From Paraburkholderia fungorum (lineage in GTDB: Bacteria > Pseudomonadota > Gammaproteobacteria > Burkholderiales > Burkholderiaceae), in contig NZ_FNKP01000003.1 in the NCBI RefSeq assembly GCF_900099835.1, positions 1,240,001 to 1,304,000 of the forward strand: 64,000 nucleotides of DNA. Reading direction: 5' to 3'. Made by a program: the position numbers and the translations under genes. Under the pieces are notes generated by a model that did not search any database, was not told the DNA's origin, and worked only from the letters and a program-made list of their open reading frames with translations. How positions within the stretch are numbered: position 1 is the stretch's first letter; each line of letters opens with the position of its first letter. This document shows, one piece after another, positions 10,585-19,879 of this stretch.

Positions 10585-11598
10585 ATGGCTCCGCGCATTA
10601 CGTCGATCGATCAAGCAGCCCTCAGTTCAATGGAGTCGCGCCGTCGCACGTTGCTCAAAGCGGCCGCTGCGGGTGCGGCAGCATTTGCCGCCAGTACGCT
10701 ATTGCCGTTGCAACGGGCGCACGCGCAGACCAATGGCAATGTGCTGCGGATCGGCTTTCAGAAATATGGGAATTTTGTGGTTCTGAAGGCGCAGGGCACG
10801 CTCGAAAAGCGCCTCGCGGCGCAAGGCGCGACGGTGCAATGGCTCGAATTTCCGGCGGGTCCGCAGCTTCTCGAAGGCCTGAATGCAGGTGCGGTCGATG
10901 TCGGCACCGTAGGTGAAACACCGCCGATTTTCGCGCAGGCGGCAGGCGTCGACTTCGTCTATATCGGCAACGAGCCGCCCGCACCAAAGGGCGAAGCGAT
11001 CGTTGTGCAGCACGATTCGCCGATTCGCTCGGTGGCGGACTTGCGCGGCAAGAAGGTTGGGCTGAATCGCGGGTCGAATGTTCACTATCTGCTGGTCAAG
11101 GCATTACAGCGCGCGGGACTTTCCTACAGCGATATTCAACCGGTGTATCTGACACCTGCCGACGCGCGTGCAGCGTTCGTGCAGAACAGCATCGACGCAT
11201 GGGTGATCTGGGACCCCTATCTGGCCGCAGCAGAACGGCAGGCCAACGCTCGCGTGCTGACCACGGGTGAAGGACTCGTGCGCAACACGCAGTATTACGT
11301 CGCCGCAAAAAAGTTCGCCGACACGCAGCCGCAATTGCTTCATACGCTATTGGCCGAACTCGATCAGGTCGATCAATGGAGCCGCACGCATATTCCGGCG
11401 GTCGCGAGCCAGTTGTCGCCGCTCGTCGGTCTCGATGCGCCGACACTCGAACTCGCGTTGAATCGGGCGAGTTACGGCGTGCAGCCCATCGATGCCGCGA
11501 CGATCGACTACCAGCAGCAGATTGCCGACACGTTCACCGAGCTGAAGCTGATTCCGAGGAAGCTCGTCGTCGCCGATGCGAAATGGCGCACCACGTAG
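10585..11598 (+). CDS. aliphatic sulfonate-type ABC substrate-binding protein, SsuA-like
   Basis: The 337-aa periplasmic protein is of the SsuA/TauA (NMT1-like) family. The N-terminus carries an arginine-rich export signal (SRRRTLLKAAAAG) ending at RAHAQ. It is followed by LRIGFQKYGNFVVLKAQG and the ligand-site segments LNAGAVDVGTVGETPP and VWVIWDPYLAAAE, all typical of SsuA. An alternative start at 10630 (MESRRRT) would shorten the tail before the signal; neither start has a strong ribosome-binding site. It is followed by a DszA-type monooxygenase 62 bp downstream, so uptake and desulfonation are paired. The importer's ATPase and permease may be the ones at 16.9-18.6 kb. Confidence 0.85.
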   Translation: MAPRITSIDQAALSSMESRRRTLLKAAAAGAAAFAASTLLPLQRAHAQTNGNVLRIGFQKYGNFVVLKAQGTLEKRLAAQGATVQWLEFPAGPQLLEGLNAGAVDVGTVGETPPIFAQAAGVDFVYIGNEPPAPKGEAIVVQHDSPIRSVADLRGKKVGLNRGSNVHYLLVKALQRAGLSYSDIQPVYLTPADARAAFVQNSIDAWVIWDPYLAAAERQANARVLTTGEGLVRNTQYYVAAKKFADTQPQLLHTLLAELDQVDQWSRTHIPAVASQLSPLVGLDAPTLELALNRASYGVQPIDAATIDYQQQIADTFTELKLIPRKLVVADAKWRTT

Positions 11599-11660
11599 CG
11601 TGACGACAACGTCGCGCACGACGCGTCACCGATCCGTCAACCTCTTTTCGCCGACACTCC

Positions 11661-13010
11661 ATGAGCAAACGTAGCGGGCAGTTGCGCCTCGGCGCGTTCC
11701 TTTATCCGACCGGCCATCACATTGCCGCGTGGCGGCATCCCGATACGCACGCCGACGCCGGACTCAATTTCCGCCACTATGTCGAACTGGCGCAGGCCGC
11801 CGAGGCCGCGAAGTTCGATCTCGTTTTTCTCGCGGATGGCGTGGGCACTCGCGGGGACAGCGTCGAATTTCTGAGCCGCACCGCGCACAGTTATGTCGCG
11901 CAGTTCGAGCCCATCACGTTGCTGTCCGCACTGGCTGCGGTGACGGAGCGCATCGGTCTGGTCGGCACCGCGTCGACGAGCTTTAACGAGCCGTATCACA
12001 TTGCCCGCAAGTTCGCGTCGCTCGATCATATTAGTGGGGGACGTGCCGGCTGGAATCTGGTCACGTCTTCGAACGAACACGAGGCAAAGAACTTCAATCG
12101 CGACAGACATTTCGATCACGCCGAGCGTTATGAACGCGCGGCCGAATTTGCCGAGGTGACCGAGGGACTGTGGGACAGTTGGGAAGACGATGCGTTTGTA
12201 CGCGACAAGGTGGAGGGCCGTTTTTTCGACCCAGCCAAACGTCACGTACTGGATCACAAGGGACGCTTCTTCCAGGTAAAGGGTCCGCTGAATGTTGCGC
12301 GCTCACCGCAGGGGCATCCGGTGGTGGTGCAGGCGGGATCGTCGGAAGCCGGGCGCGAATTGGCCGCGAGAACGGCGGAAGTCATTTTCACCGCGCAGCA
12401 AACCCTGCGCGACGCAGTGGATTTTTACGCGGACGTAAAGGGCCGTCTGGAAAAATATCGCCGTCGTCCCGATGATCTGAAGATCATGCCGGGCGTGTTT
12501 CCGATTGTCGGCCGCAGCGAATCCGAAGCGAAGGAGAAGTTCGAGGAATTGCAGTCGCTGATCGATCCGAAGGTAGGGCTCGCTCTGGTTTCGGGCCTGA
12601 CCGGTGGCTTCGATCTGTCGGGTTATCCGCTCGATGGTCCGATTCCAGAATTGCCGGAAACCAATGCAAGCAAGAGCCGTCAATTGCTGACGATCGAGTT
12701 GGCGCGCCGCGAAAATCTGACGATTCGCCAGCTTTATTTGCGGATCGCCGGTGCGCGTGGTCACTGGCAACTTGTCGGCACGCCCGCGCAGATTGTCGAC
12801 GAACTCGAAGAACGCTTCGTCAATTACGGTGCGGATGGCTTTAACGTGATGCCGCCTGTGCTGCCGAATGGACTCAATGATTTCATCGAACTGGTATTGC
12901 CCGAGCTTCGTCGGCGGGGATTGTTCCGCGACGAATACACCGGACGCACGTTGCGCGAGAACCTCGGTTTGCGGCGTCCGCAGAACCGGTATGTGGCCGG
13001 CGGGAATTAG
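11661..13010 (+). CDS. FMN-dependent monooxygenase, NtaA/SnaA/DszA family
   Basis: The 449-aa protein is a bacterial luciferase-like (LLM class) flavin monooxygenase of the NtaA/SnaA/DszA (SoxA) branch. It shows the characteristic stretches LGAFLYPTGHHIAAWR, FDLVFLADG, ISGGRAGWNLVTSSNEHEAKNFN, RSPQGHPVVVQAGSS and ADGFNVMPP. Such enzymes use FMNH2 and O2 to oxidise organosulfur or aminopolycarboxylate compounds, with a separate reductase. Sitting directly behind an SsuA-like protein, it probably cleaves a C-S bond to release sulfite. It is not SsuD itself, which belongs to a shorter branch. Confidence 0.88.
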   Translation: MSKRSGQLRLGAFLYPTGHHIAAWRHPDTHADAGLNFRHYVELAQAAEAAKFDLVFLADGVGTRGDSVEFLSRTAHSYVAQFEPITLLSALAAVTERIGLVGTASTSFNEPYHIARKFASLDHISGGRAGWNLVTSSNEHEAKNFNRDRHFDHAERYERAAEFAEVTEGLWDSWEDDAFVRDKVEGRFFDPAKRHVLDHKGRFFQVKGPLNVARSPQGHPVVVQAGSSEAGRELAARTAEVIFTAQQTLRDAVDFYADVKGRLEKYRRRPDDLKIMPGVFPIVGRSESEAKEKFEELQSLIDPKVGLALVSGLTGGFDLSGYPLDGPIPELPETNASKSRQLLTIELARRENLTIRQLYLRIAGARGHWQLVGTPAQIVDELEERFVNYGADGFNVMPPVLPNGLNDFIELVLPELRRRGLFRDEYTGRTLRENLGLRRPQNRYVAGGN

Positions 13011-13028
13011 CACGCTTACCGCCAGATC

Positions 13029-13061
13029 GACGCACGGAGCGCGCTTGGCGTCCGTGCGCGT
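13029..13061. terminator. inverted repeat between convergent genes
   Basis: GCACGGA (13032-13038) pairs with TCCGTGC (13051-13057), and flanking GACG/CGTC bases extend the stem imperfectly. It lies between the ends of the monooxygenase and the TauD-like gene. It has no T-run, so it is a weak terminator call. Confidence 0.35.
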
Positions 13062-13079
13062 CAGCGCTAACCGATAACG

Positions 13080-14027
13080 TTAATTGAGCGCAACGGCCGC
13101 AGCCGCACCGACCGGCGTGCCCTCGATCGCCACCGATTGCCGTCCGTCGGGACCGACCGGTATGTCGCCGACCAGCGTCGTGCGATACAACTGTCGGTCG
13201 AAGTCGAGATCGAAAATATCCGTCGGCGCGAGATGCGCAGTGGCGCGGTTGTCCCAGAACGCAATGCTCCCCGCTTCCCATTTGAATCGCACCGTGAATT
13301 CGGTTCGCGTAACGTGTTCCCAGAGTAGTTCGAGCAACGCCTGGCTCTCGCGAGGTGTGACGTCCACGATTGATTTCAGGAAGCTCGGACTCACGTAAAG
13401 TGCGCGTTCGCCGGTTTCCGGGTGCACCCTGACAAGCGGATGCTCGGTCACGAGTGCGCGCTGTTCGACCGCTTTGACGAACGCATCGGTGCCGCTTGCA
13501 CCAGCCGGTGGCGTAAAACGGTGAAGGCCGCGCAGGCCATCGACGAATGCGCGCAACGGCGCGGAGAGTTTCTCGTAGGCCGTCACCAGATTAGTCCATT
13601 GCGTATCGCCGCCGTACGGCGGAATCGTCACGCCACGCAAAATCGACGCCCAAGGCGGATTGACCGCAGCAGTCACGTCGGTATGCCAGCCGGTCCAGGG
13701 GCGCTGCAACGTCTGGCCTTCGAAGCGCGTTGCTTTGCGGTACTTCGAGATCGAATACACCTCGGGATACCCGTCGACGTGACCGAACACGGGATGCCCC
13801 AAGGTCAGTTCGCCAAACTGCGCAGCGAATGCAACGTGTTGTTCATGCGTCAAAAACTGCTCGCGAAAGAACACGACTTTCCATTTCAACAGGGCTTCAC
13901 GAATCTGCGTGACCTGGTTCGAATCGAGCTTCTGCGTCAGATCGACACCGTGAATTTCAGCGCCGATGTGCGCGGAGAGCGGCTGGATTTCAAGCTGCGT
14001 GACTGGCTGCAATGCGGCTGCGTTCAT
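13080..14027 (-). CDS. TauD/TfdA-family alpha-ketoglutarate dioxygenase, AtsK/TauD-like
   Basis: The 315-aa Fe(II)/2-oxoglutarate oxygenase shows the metal triad as HTD (H115, D117) and a distal His (H265 in RATAHLA). R282 (YRTTL) is placed to hold the 2-oxoglutarate carboxylate. The sequences GWHTDVTAAVNPPWASILRG and GGDTQWTNL are typical of the TauD/AtsK group, which hydroxylate taurine, alkyl sulfates or sulfonates so that sulfite or sulfate leaves. The gene sits between two DszA-type monooxygenases and is transcribed with the second of them. It may be taurine- or alkylsulfate-specific; the sequence does not decide. Confidence 0.87.
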   Translation of the reverse strand: MNAAALQPVTQLEIQPLSAHIGAEIHGVDLTQKLDSNQVTQIREALLKWKVVFFREQFLTHEQHVAFAAQFGELTLGHPVFGHVDGYPEVYSISKYRKATRFEGQTLQRPWTGWHTDVTAAVNPPWASILRGVTIPPYGGDTQWTNLVTAYEKLSAPLRAFVDGLRGLHRFTPPAGASGTDAFVKAVEQRALVTEHPLVRVHPETGERALYVSPSFLKSIVDVTPRESQALLELLWEHVTRTEFTVRFKWEAGSIAFWDNRATAHLAPTDIFDLDFDRQLYRTTLVGDIPVGPDGRQSVAIEGTPVGAAAAVALN

Positions 14028-14085
14028 GCAAAGCTCCTCGAAGAATCCGGCAAATAGGGGACGTGTTTTCTATGCGGGTGCTGAT

Positions 14086-15441
14086 TCAGGCGGCGAAAAC
14101 CGGCGCTTCTGCATTCGCATGCGGACTCACCGGTCGCTGCAATCCAAAGTGATCGCGTAACGTGCGGCCTTCGTATTCGCTACGGAACAGGCCGCGTTGA
14201 CGCAGAATCGGCACTACGCCGTCGACGAAATCCTGCAAGCCGTCAGGCAGCGCATCGGGCATCAGATTGAAGCCGTCCGCTGCACCGCCTTTGAACCAGT
14301 GCTCGATATCGTCGGCAATCTGTTCGGGCGTGCCGACTACCACGCGATGTCCGCCGCCTCCGGCAAGCGCGCGAATCAGTTGACGTGCGGTGTATCCATG
14401 CGTGCGGGCTTGCGCGAGAGTCGCGTGAAAGAACGTGTGATTGCCATTGCCGCCGCCGGGTAATTGCAGATTGTCGGGCAGGCGTTCGTCGAGTTTCAAC
14501 GTATCGGCAGGGACACCCAGAATGCCTGCTAACCGGTTGAGGCTGTAACTCCATGGAATCAGATCGACCAGTTCGTCGCGACGGCGCAATGCGTCAGCCT
14601 CGGTCGCGCCGATGATCGTAGTCAGCCCGGGCAATACGCGAATCGCGTTCGGGCCGCGCCCGTATGCCGCCGCGCGTGACTTCAGATCGTGCGCATACGA
14701 AGCCGATTCGTCGAACGATTGCGCTGCGGAAAACACCGCTTCCGCGTGACGTGCGGCGAGTTCTCTGCCGTCCGCCGAGCCGCCTGCCTGGATCAATACA
14801 GGATGTCCTTGCGGCGAGCGCGGCAGATTCAACGCGCCTGCCACGCTGAACCATTCGCCGCGATGTTCAATGGGATGAACCTTCGACATGTCGATAAAAC
14901 GTCCCGCCGATTTGTCGCCGATGAACGCGTCGTCTTCCCAGCTATTCCACAGCGCCTTGACTACCGACGTGAATTCGTCCGCGCGCGCGTAGCGTTCGGC
15001 GTGTACCGGCACGGTGTCGCGTCCGAAGTTGCGGGCGGACCCGAGATCGGCTGTCGTCACGACATTCCAGCCTGCGCGGCCGCCGCTGACATGATCGAGT
15101 GTCGCGAAACGGCGTGCGAGGTTATACGGCTCGTTGTAGCTGGTCGATGCTGTGCCGATCACGCCGATGTGCGTGGTCGCCGCCGCGATCGACGCGAGCA
15201 GGACCGTCGGTTCCAGCGCGGTAATCGGGCGGAAGTCGATCTGATCGGCGATCGACGCGTTGTCGGCGAGGAACACGGCGTCGAATTTCGCGGACTCGGC
15301 AATCTGCGCGACCCGCACGTAATGCGCGACGTCGATGAACGCGCGCGGATCGGCGTCGGGCAATCGCCAGGCGGAGGGGACGAAACCGGAATGCAGGATA
15401 TTGACGTTCAGATGCAGGCGGCGTGGAGGAGAAGTGCTCAA
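14086..15441 (-). CDS. FMN-dependent monooxygenase, NtaA/SnaA/DszA family (second copy)
   Basis: This is a second LLM-class flavin monooxygenase of the same branch as the one at 11.7 kb. Family landmarks include LHLNVNILHSGFVPSAWR, FDAVFLADN, VSGGRAGWNVVTTAD, RSPQGHPVLIQAGGS and ADGFNLMPD. The frame is open up to a start at 15546, but the upstream 35 residues lack family similarity; a TTG at 15441 gives MSTSPPRRLHLNVN, which matches the expected family N-terminus (451 aa). It ends 58 bp before the TauD-like gene and is probably co-transcribed with it. The two copies clearly differ in sequence, suggesting different organosulfur substrates. Confidence 0.85.
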   Translation of the reverse strand: MSTSPPRRLHLNVNILHSGFVPSAWRLPDADPRAFIDVAHYVRVAQIAESAKFDAVFLADNASIADQIDFRPITALEPTVLLASIAAATTHIGVIGTASTSYNEPYNLARRFATLDHVSGGRAGWNVVTTADLGSARNFGRDTVPVHAERYARADEFTSVVKALWNSWEDDAFIGDKSAGRFIDMSKVHPIEHRGEWFSVAGALNLPRSPQGHPVLIQAGGSADGRELAARHAEAVFSAAQSFDESASYAHDLKSRAAAYGRGPNAIRVLPGLTTIIGATEADALRRRDELVDLIPWSYSLNRLAGILGVPADTLKLDERLPDNLQLPGGGNGNHTFFHATLAQARTHGYTARQLIRALAGGGGHRVVVGTPEQIADDIEHWFKGGAADGFNLMPDALPDGLQDFVDGVVPILRQRGLFRSEYEGRTLRDHFGLQRPVSPHANAEAPVFAA

Positions 15442-15793
15442 AATAGCTCGCGAAAAAAATGAGTGGTCCAGCTTGCGCGACGGACACGATCGTTCGATGT
15501 TACGGTTCGCGCCCGGCTCGTCGAAGCAAGAAATCGTGCTAACCATCTATGCAGATATGCATTGAAGACCGACCCGAAGCGTGACGCGTTCGACGCAACG
15601 GCAACCGTGCTAACGCACGACCTCCGTCATTGCATCAATTAAGACGTTAAAACATCGATCGATTCTGATTCGGTAGATAAACTAAGCTTGTTTTGTTGGT
15701 TTGCCATTGACCGGGAAACGCAGAAAATTGGGTACACAGAAATGGCTGGCGCCATTTCCGCATACCACTCTTGTTCCCAATCAGGCTGATCCC

Positions 15794-16885
15794 ATGAAGG
15801 CGCTTCTCTCATCCAACCGGCCGCTGTTCGCAAAGCGAGCGCTGGCCGTTGTCGTCGCTGCATCCGCGCTGATTCTGCAAAGCGGCTGTAAGCCTCAGGA
15901 CGACAAAGTGCAGACTTCTGCGTCGGCGGGCGGTCAGCCGGTGAAGCAGGAAATCACGTACTTCAAGTACCCCGACAACCCGGCGTTCGATCTCGTCTAC
16001 CTCGCCGACAAGCTGGGTTACTTCGAGAGCACCAGCACGCGTCCCAAATACGTCGGCAAGATTTCTGCGCCGCAAATCATTCCGTTGGTCGGGACGGGTG
16101 AGATCGACTTCGGCACCCGCATGGTGCCGCTCGTCATCTCGGCTATCGCGAGCGGCGCGGATATCAAGGTGATTTCCGCCGGTGGCGAGACGCTGCAAGA
16201 TGCGCCCCATATGAAGTATTTCGTCCGCGCTGATTCAGGCATTCGCGGGCCGAAAGACTTCGAGGGCAAGACTATCGCGTTCAATAGTTTCGGCGCGTGC
16301 GCGGAATTCGTGACGAAAAAGTATTTGACGCAACATGGCGTTGACGTATCGAAAGTGAACTGGCTCGTCGTGCCCGACAATCAGTCGCAGCAGGCGCTCG
16401 TCACGAAGAATGTGGATGTTGCGATTATCCATCCACCGTTTTCGGGCGCGGCTGAAGCCGACCCGCAATTGCATAAATTGTGGAGCGACTGGGACGAAGA
16501 TCGCGGACTTGGCGGCATGGCGCCGTATAGCGTGAATGGTGCGTTTGCACGTGCGCATCCGCAGGCGGTCAAGGATTTTGTCGCGGCCATAGCGAAAGCG
16601 GGGAACTGGGTCAATGCGCATCCCGACGAAGCCCGCAAGCTGACCGCCGAGCGTCTGGGTATCGACGAGAAACTGGTGGAGCGCTATGCGTATGTGAAGG
16701 ACCTGGTCGTAACCGAGCCGCCGATCCAGTACTACATCGATATTCTCGAACAGGCCGGCAAGATTCCGAAGGGCAAGGTCTCGGTGAAGGACGTCTATAC
16801 GAACGAGTACAACCCGCTCGCACCGAAGCAGACGCAGACTACGGCAAACAACACGGCAATCGCCGGCAGCGGGAAGCGTTCATGA
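15794..16885 (+). CDS. ABC substrate-binding lipoprotein, SsuA/TauA-type
   Basis: This is a 363-aa binding protein of the NMT1/SsuA type and a predicted lipoprotein: the signal ends LILQSGC, with the lipobox cysteine near residue 31. Binding-protein segments follow (FDLVYLADKLGYFE, IIPLVGTGEIDFGTRM, DVAIIHPPFSGAAE). The frame is open 31 codons further upstream, but the lipoprotein signal fixes the ATG at 15794. It is the first gene of an operon with ATPase, permease and an extra binding protein; the stop overlaps the ATPase start (ATGA). Probable cargo is an organic sulfonate or sulfate ester. Confidence 0.85.
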   Translation: MKALLSSNRPLFAKRALAVVVAASALILQSGCKPQDDKVQTSASAGGQPVKQEITYFKYPDNPAFDLVYLADKLGYFESTSTRPKYVGKISAPQIIPLVGTGEIDFGTRMVPLVISAIASGADIKVISAGGETLQDAPHMKYFVRADSGIRGPKDFEGKTIAFNSFGACAEFVTKKYLTQHGVDVSKVNWLVVPDNQSQQALVTKNVDVAIIHPPFSGAAEADPQLHKLWSDWDEDRGLGGMAPYSVNGAFARAHPQAVKDFVAAIAKAGNWVNAHPDEARKLTAERLGIDEKLVERYAYVKDLVVTEPPIQYYIDILEQAGKIPKGKVSVKDVYTNEYNPLAPKQTQTTANNTAIAGSGKRS

Positions 16886-17733
16886 GCGAACGCGTGAGCG
16901 CACTTGCGAGCGTGCGCGACAAGATCGTTGCGCGCGACATCTCGCTGACCTATACGAACGAAGCGAATGGTTCGCGCCACACGGTGCTGGATCGTTTCGA
17001 TCTGAAAGTCCGCGACGGCGAATTTCTCGCGGTGCTCGGTCCGAGCGGCTGTGGCAAGTCGACCTTCCTCAGCATTCTCGCGGGACTCGTGCCGCAGACT
17101 TCAGGAAGCGTCACGGTCGACGGCGAGCCGGTCGGCGTCGCAAGCCAGAAGCTCGGCTTCGTATTTCAGGGCTACGCGCTGTTTCCGTGGCGCACCGTGC
17201 GCAAGAACGTCGAGACGGGGCTGGAGATTCGCGGCGTTGCACGCGCACAGCGGCGCAGCGAGGCAGAACGTTTTCTGCAACTCGTGGGCCTGCTCGATTT
17301 CGCCGATCACTATCCGCATCAATTGTCGGGCGGCATGCGTCAGCGTGTGGCGATTGCCCGCGTGCTCGCCTACGGCCCCGAAATCCTGTTGATGGACGAA
17401 CCGTTCGGCGCTCTCGATGCGCAAACCCGCGAGTCGTTGCAGCAGGAGTTGCTCGGCATCTGGGAGCAGAGCGCGAAAACGGTGGTGTTCGTCACGCACA
17501 GCATCGACGAGGCGATCTTTCTGGCCGATCGCGTGGCGATCATGGGGCGCGGGCCGGGACGGGTCAAAGACATTATCGAGGTCGATCTGCCGCGTCCGCG
17601 CGATGCGTCGATTCGTCATTCGCCTGCGTTCGTCGCTTTGCGCGAGCGCGCGTGGGCAGTCCTCAGCCGCGAATTGGGCGACGTGCACACGCCGTCGCGC
17701 GAACGCAGCATTGCCTATCAAACAGGGACGTAG
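16882..17733 (+). CDS. ABC transporter ATP-binding protein, SsuB/TauB type
   Basis: This is the ATPase of the sulfonate-type importer, 283 aa. It has Walker A GPSGCGKST near residue 53, Q-loop FQGYALFPWRTV, signature LSGGMRQRVAIARVL and Walker B ILLMDEPFGALDAQTR. The H-loop segment FVTHSIDEAIFLADRV is the form usual in the nitrate/sulfonate/taurine ATPase family. The start overlaps the stop of the lipoprotein gene by 4 bp, and the permease follows after one base, so translation is probably coupled. Confidence 0.92.
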   Translation: MSERVSALASVRDKIVARDISLTYTNEANGSRHTVLDRFDLKVRDGEFLAVLGPSGCGKSTFLSILAGLVPQTSGSVTVDGEPVGVASQKLGFVFQGYALFPWRTVRKNVETGLEIRGVARAQRRSEAERFLQLVGLLDFADHYPHQLSGGMRQRVAIARVLAYGPEILLMDEPFGALDAQTRESLQQELLGIWEQSAKTVVFVTHSIDEAIFLADRVAIMGRGPGRVKDIIEVDLPRPRDASIRHSPAFVALRERAWAVLSRELGDVHTPSRERSIAYQTGT

Positions 17734-17734
17734 C

Positions 17735-18583
17735 GTGTCAGAGCAAAATACCGTGTCCGACGTGGCGGTTCTCATCGCGCGGGAGACGCAAAGTCCGCCT
17801 GCACAACGCGGCAGCGTGCGTTTGTCCGTCGTGTTCGAGCGATCCATCGCGTTGATCGTGTTCGTGCTGCTGTGGGAGTTTCTGCCACGGCTCGGCATCG
17901 TGAGCGCGGCCTATCTGAGTCCGCCATCGCAAGTTGCGGTTGCCATCTTCAAGCTGGTGCAGAGCGGTGACGTGTGGGTGCATCTGGGCGCGAGCGCATG
18001 GCGCTCTCTTAGCGGCCTTCTGGTGGCCGTGGCGGGCGGCGTGGTGTGCGGCGTGGCGCTCGGCTGGTTCCGGCGCGCGGAACGCATTATCGATCCGCTG
18101 TACCAGTTGCTGCGACAGGTCTCTGCGTTTGCGTTGTTCCCGGTGTTCATGCTGTTTCTCGGGATCGGCGAATCGTCGAAGATCGCGATTATCGTGTGGG
18201 CCGCGTTCTGGCCGGTTCTGCTCAACACGATTTCGGGCGTCAAACAGGTCGAGCGCATTTTTGTCGATTGCGCGCGTTCGATGGGCGCGTCGCAAGGATT
18301 CATCTTTGCGAAGGTCGTGTTGCCCGCAGCGTTGCCGCAGATCCTCACCGGCGTGCGGCTCGCCGGTGCATACAGCATCACGGCGCTGGTCGCGGCGGAG
18401 ATGATCGGCGCGCGTTCGGGTCTCGGCTTTTACACGCTCAACTCGCAGGAGACGTTCCAGATTCCCGATATGTACGCGGGCATCGTGCTGCTTGCGCTAT
18501 TTGGGCTGTTGATCAACAGGAGCCTTTCGCTACTCGAACGGCGGCTGCTGCGCTGGCGCGTCGGGCTCGAACAGAATGGCTAG
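17735..18583 (+). CDS. ABC transporter permease, SsuC/TauC type
   Basis: This is the membrane subunit of the sulfonate-type importer. It starts at GTG 17735 (VSEQNTVSDV), preceded by AGGG at suitable spacing; the frame is open further upstream, but that part overlaps the ATPase. The 282-aa product has an N-terminal membrane helix (ALIVFVLLWEFLPRLG) and the family loop VERIFVDCARSMGASQGFIFAKVVLPAALPQILTG, which contains the EAA motif. It overlaps the following binding-protein gene by 8 bp. Confidence 0.9.
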   Translation: MSEQNTVSDVAVLIARETQSPPAQRGSVRLSVVFERSIALIVFVLLWEFLPRLGIVSAAYLSPPSQVAVAIFKLVQSGDVWVHLGASAWRSLSGLLVAVAGGVVCGVALGWFRRAERIIDPLYQLLRQVSAFALFPVFMLFLGIGESSKIAIIVWAAFWPVLLNTISGVKQVERIFVDCARSMGASQGFIFAKVVLPAALPQILTGVRLAGAYSITALVAAEMIGARSGLGFYTLNSQETFQIPDMYAGIVLLALFGLLINRSLSLLERRLLRWRVGLEQNG

Positions 18584-19466
18584 AGCCGGACATGCAATTG
18601 GCGTCGGCAACGGCCGGCGATTGCGCTGGGCTCCGTTCGCGGCGCTTGCCGCGCTGGTACTGACAGGCGCATTGCTAAAGTCGATACCAGGTGACGCGTG
18701 GCGCGGAAGATTCGGCGACGAACGACCGTTCGCTGCGGCGATTGCGCGCGGCACACTGGTCGTGGCCGTGCCGTCGCAGCCTGCGCCGATTCTGTATGTC
18801 GGCAAGGTGGATCGTTCGGTGAGGGCGCCGGAGAGCTATTCCGCGTCGCTTGCCGGTGATCTCGGACGACGCGTCGGTTTGCCCGTCAAGCTGCTATTGA
18901 GCGACCCGGCGCAAGCGCGCAAAGCGGTGCAATCCGGCGAGGCCGACGTGGCTATTGCGGGTCTTGCGTTGTCACCCGATGAGTCGATTGCGTTTGCGCC
19001 GACCTCCTATTCGTCGGGCCGTGGCGTGGCGCTCGTGTTGCGCGGCGGGAACGTGCAAACGCAATCCGATATGCGCGGCCGCGCGGTTTGCGCGTCACGC
19101 GAAAGTCCCTATGCGAGCCGGGCCGCGTTCGAGCTCGGCGCGACGCTGCAGAGCTTCGACCGGCCGCTCGACGCGCTGCTCGCATTTCAGGCAGGCGAAT
19201 GTGCCGCGTTGATCGACGACGAGTACGTGATCCGCTCGCTGCTGAAACAACCCGATTGGGCTTACTACCGGGCGCTGCCTGGCTCGTTCGAAGCGGCTCC
19301 CGCGTTCATCGCGGTGCGTGGTAAAGACGCGGCGAGTGCTGTGTATGTCGAGCATGTCGTCGACGATTGGCGGCGTCAACGCTGGCTGACTTCGGTGCGA
19401 GAAGATCGGGCGACGCAGCTTGCGTTCGAGATGTTCAATGCGGAAAACGATTTGTATTGCCACTGA
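18576..19466 (+). CDS. family-3 (amino-acid type) solute-binding protein in a sulfonate importer operon
   Basis: The 296-aa protein has an uncleaved-looking N-terminal membrane segment (APFAALAALVLTGALL) and a family-3 solute-binding domain from about residue 58 (GTLVVAVPSQPAPILYVG, SGEADVAIAGLALSPDES, LIDDEYVIRSLL). This fold normally serves polar amino-acid importers or sensor proteins, not SsuBC-type transporters. It is translationally coupled to the permease gene by an 8-bp overlap. It may give the SsuBC unit a second specificity, or bind a sulfur amino acid. Only the fold is confident; the ligand is unknown. Confidence 0.68.
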   Translation: MARAGHAIGVGNGRRLRWAPFAALAALVLTGALLKSIPGDAWRGRFGDERPFAAAIARGTLVVAVPSQPAPILYVGKVDRSVRAPESYSASLAGDLGRRVGLPVKLLLSDPAQARKAVQSGEADVAIAGLALSPDESIAFAPTSYSSGRGVALVLRGGNVQTQSDMRGRAVCASRESPYASRAAFELGATLQSFDRPLDALLAFQAGECAALIDDEYVIRSLLKQPDWAYYRALPGSFEAAPAFIAVRGKDAASAVYVEHVVDDWRRQRWLTSVREDRATQLAFEMFNAENDLYCH

Positions 19467-19879
19467 AGGGCAGACATGCGGGTCAATAGCGTCGGGTAAT
19501 TGCCGCAACTTTTACCCAATACGCGGAGAAGCCCCTGGGTTGTGGCGCTAGGCCACCCGAGCGGATTGCAATGCACCGGCGGCTCGCATCGAAGGCACGT
19601 TGTTATTTGTGCCAGATCGCGTAATTCTTCCCTCCCGATTCAGCCGCATGTTCGCCGCGCCGCCCGCACTCGCCAGACCTTGCATCGAGTGCGAAAACGC
19701 CAGGCAAAAGAGCCGGTTATTTCAACCGGCTTGCACGTCCCGCCATCTCCCTCCATCCGTCTGATGAACCCTGCCGGGCTGCGGCACGGTTTTCGCTCAT
19801 CTGCCTTAAACTCTTCGTGCCGCAGCGAAGCTATCCTTACAAAGCCTTCGTTTATCTTTCTACCACCAGGATTTTTTCG
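19467..19879. other. intergenic gap, 413 bp
   Basis: I see no credible gene here. A perfect hairpin (AGCCGGTT / AACCGGCT, 5-nt loop) lies at 19711-19731 without a T-run. The stretch should hold the promoter of the dienelactone hydrolase gene. Confidence 0.5.

Noticed and set aside
11661..13010. Calling the monooxygenase SsuD
   Set aside because: It follows an SsuA-like gene, but its length and motifs (GGRAGWN, QGHPVVVQAGSS) belong to the NtaA/SnaA/DszA branch, not to SsuD.
19711..19731. Hairpin in the gap before the dienelactone hydrolase as a terminator
   Set aside because: The stem is perfect, but it lies 245 bp after the previous gene and has no T-run on either side, so it is left as an inverted repeat of unknown role.
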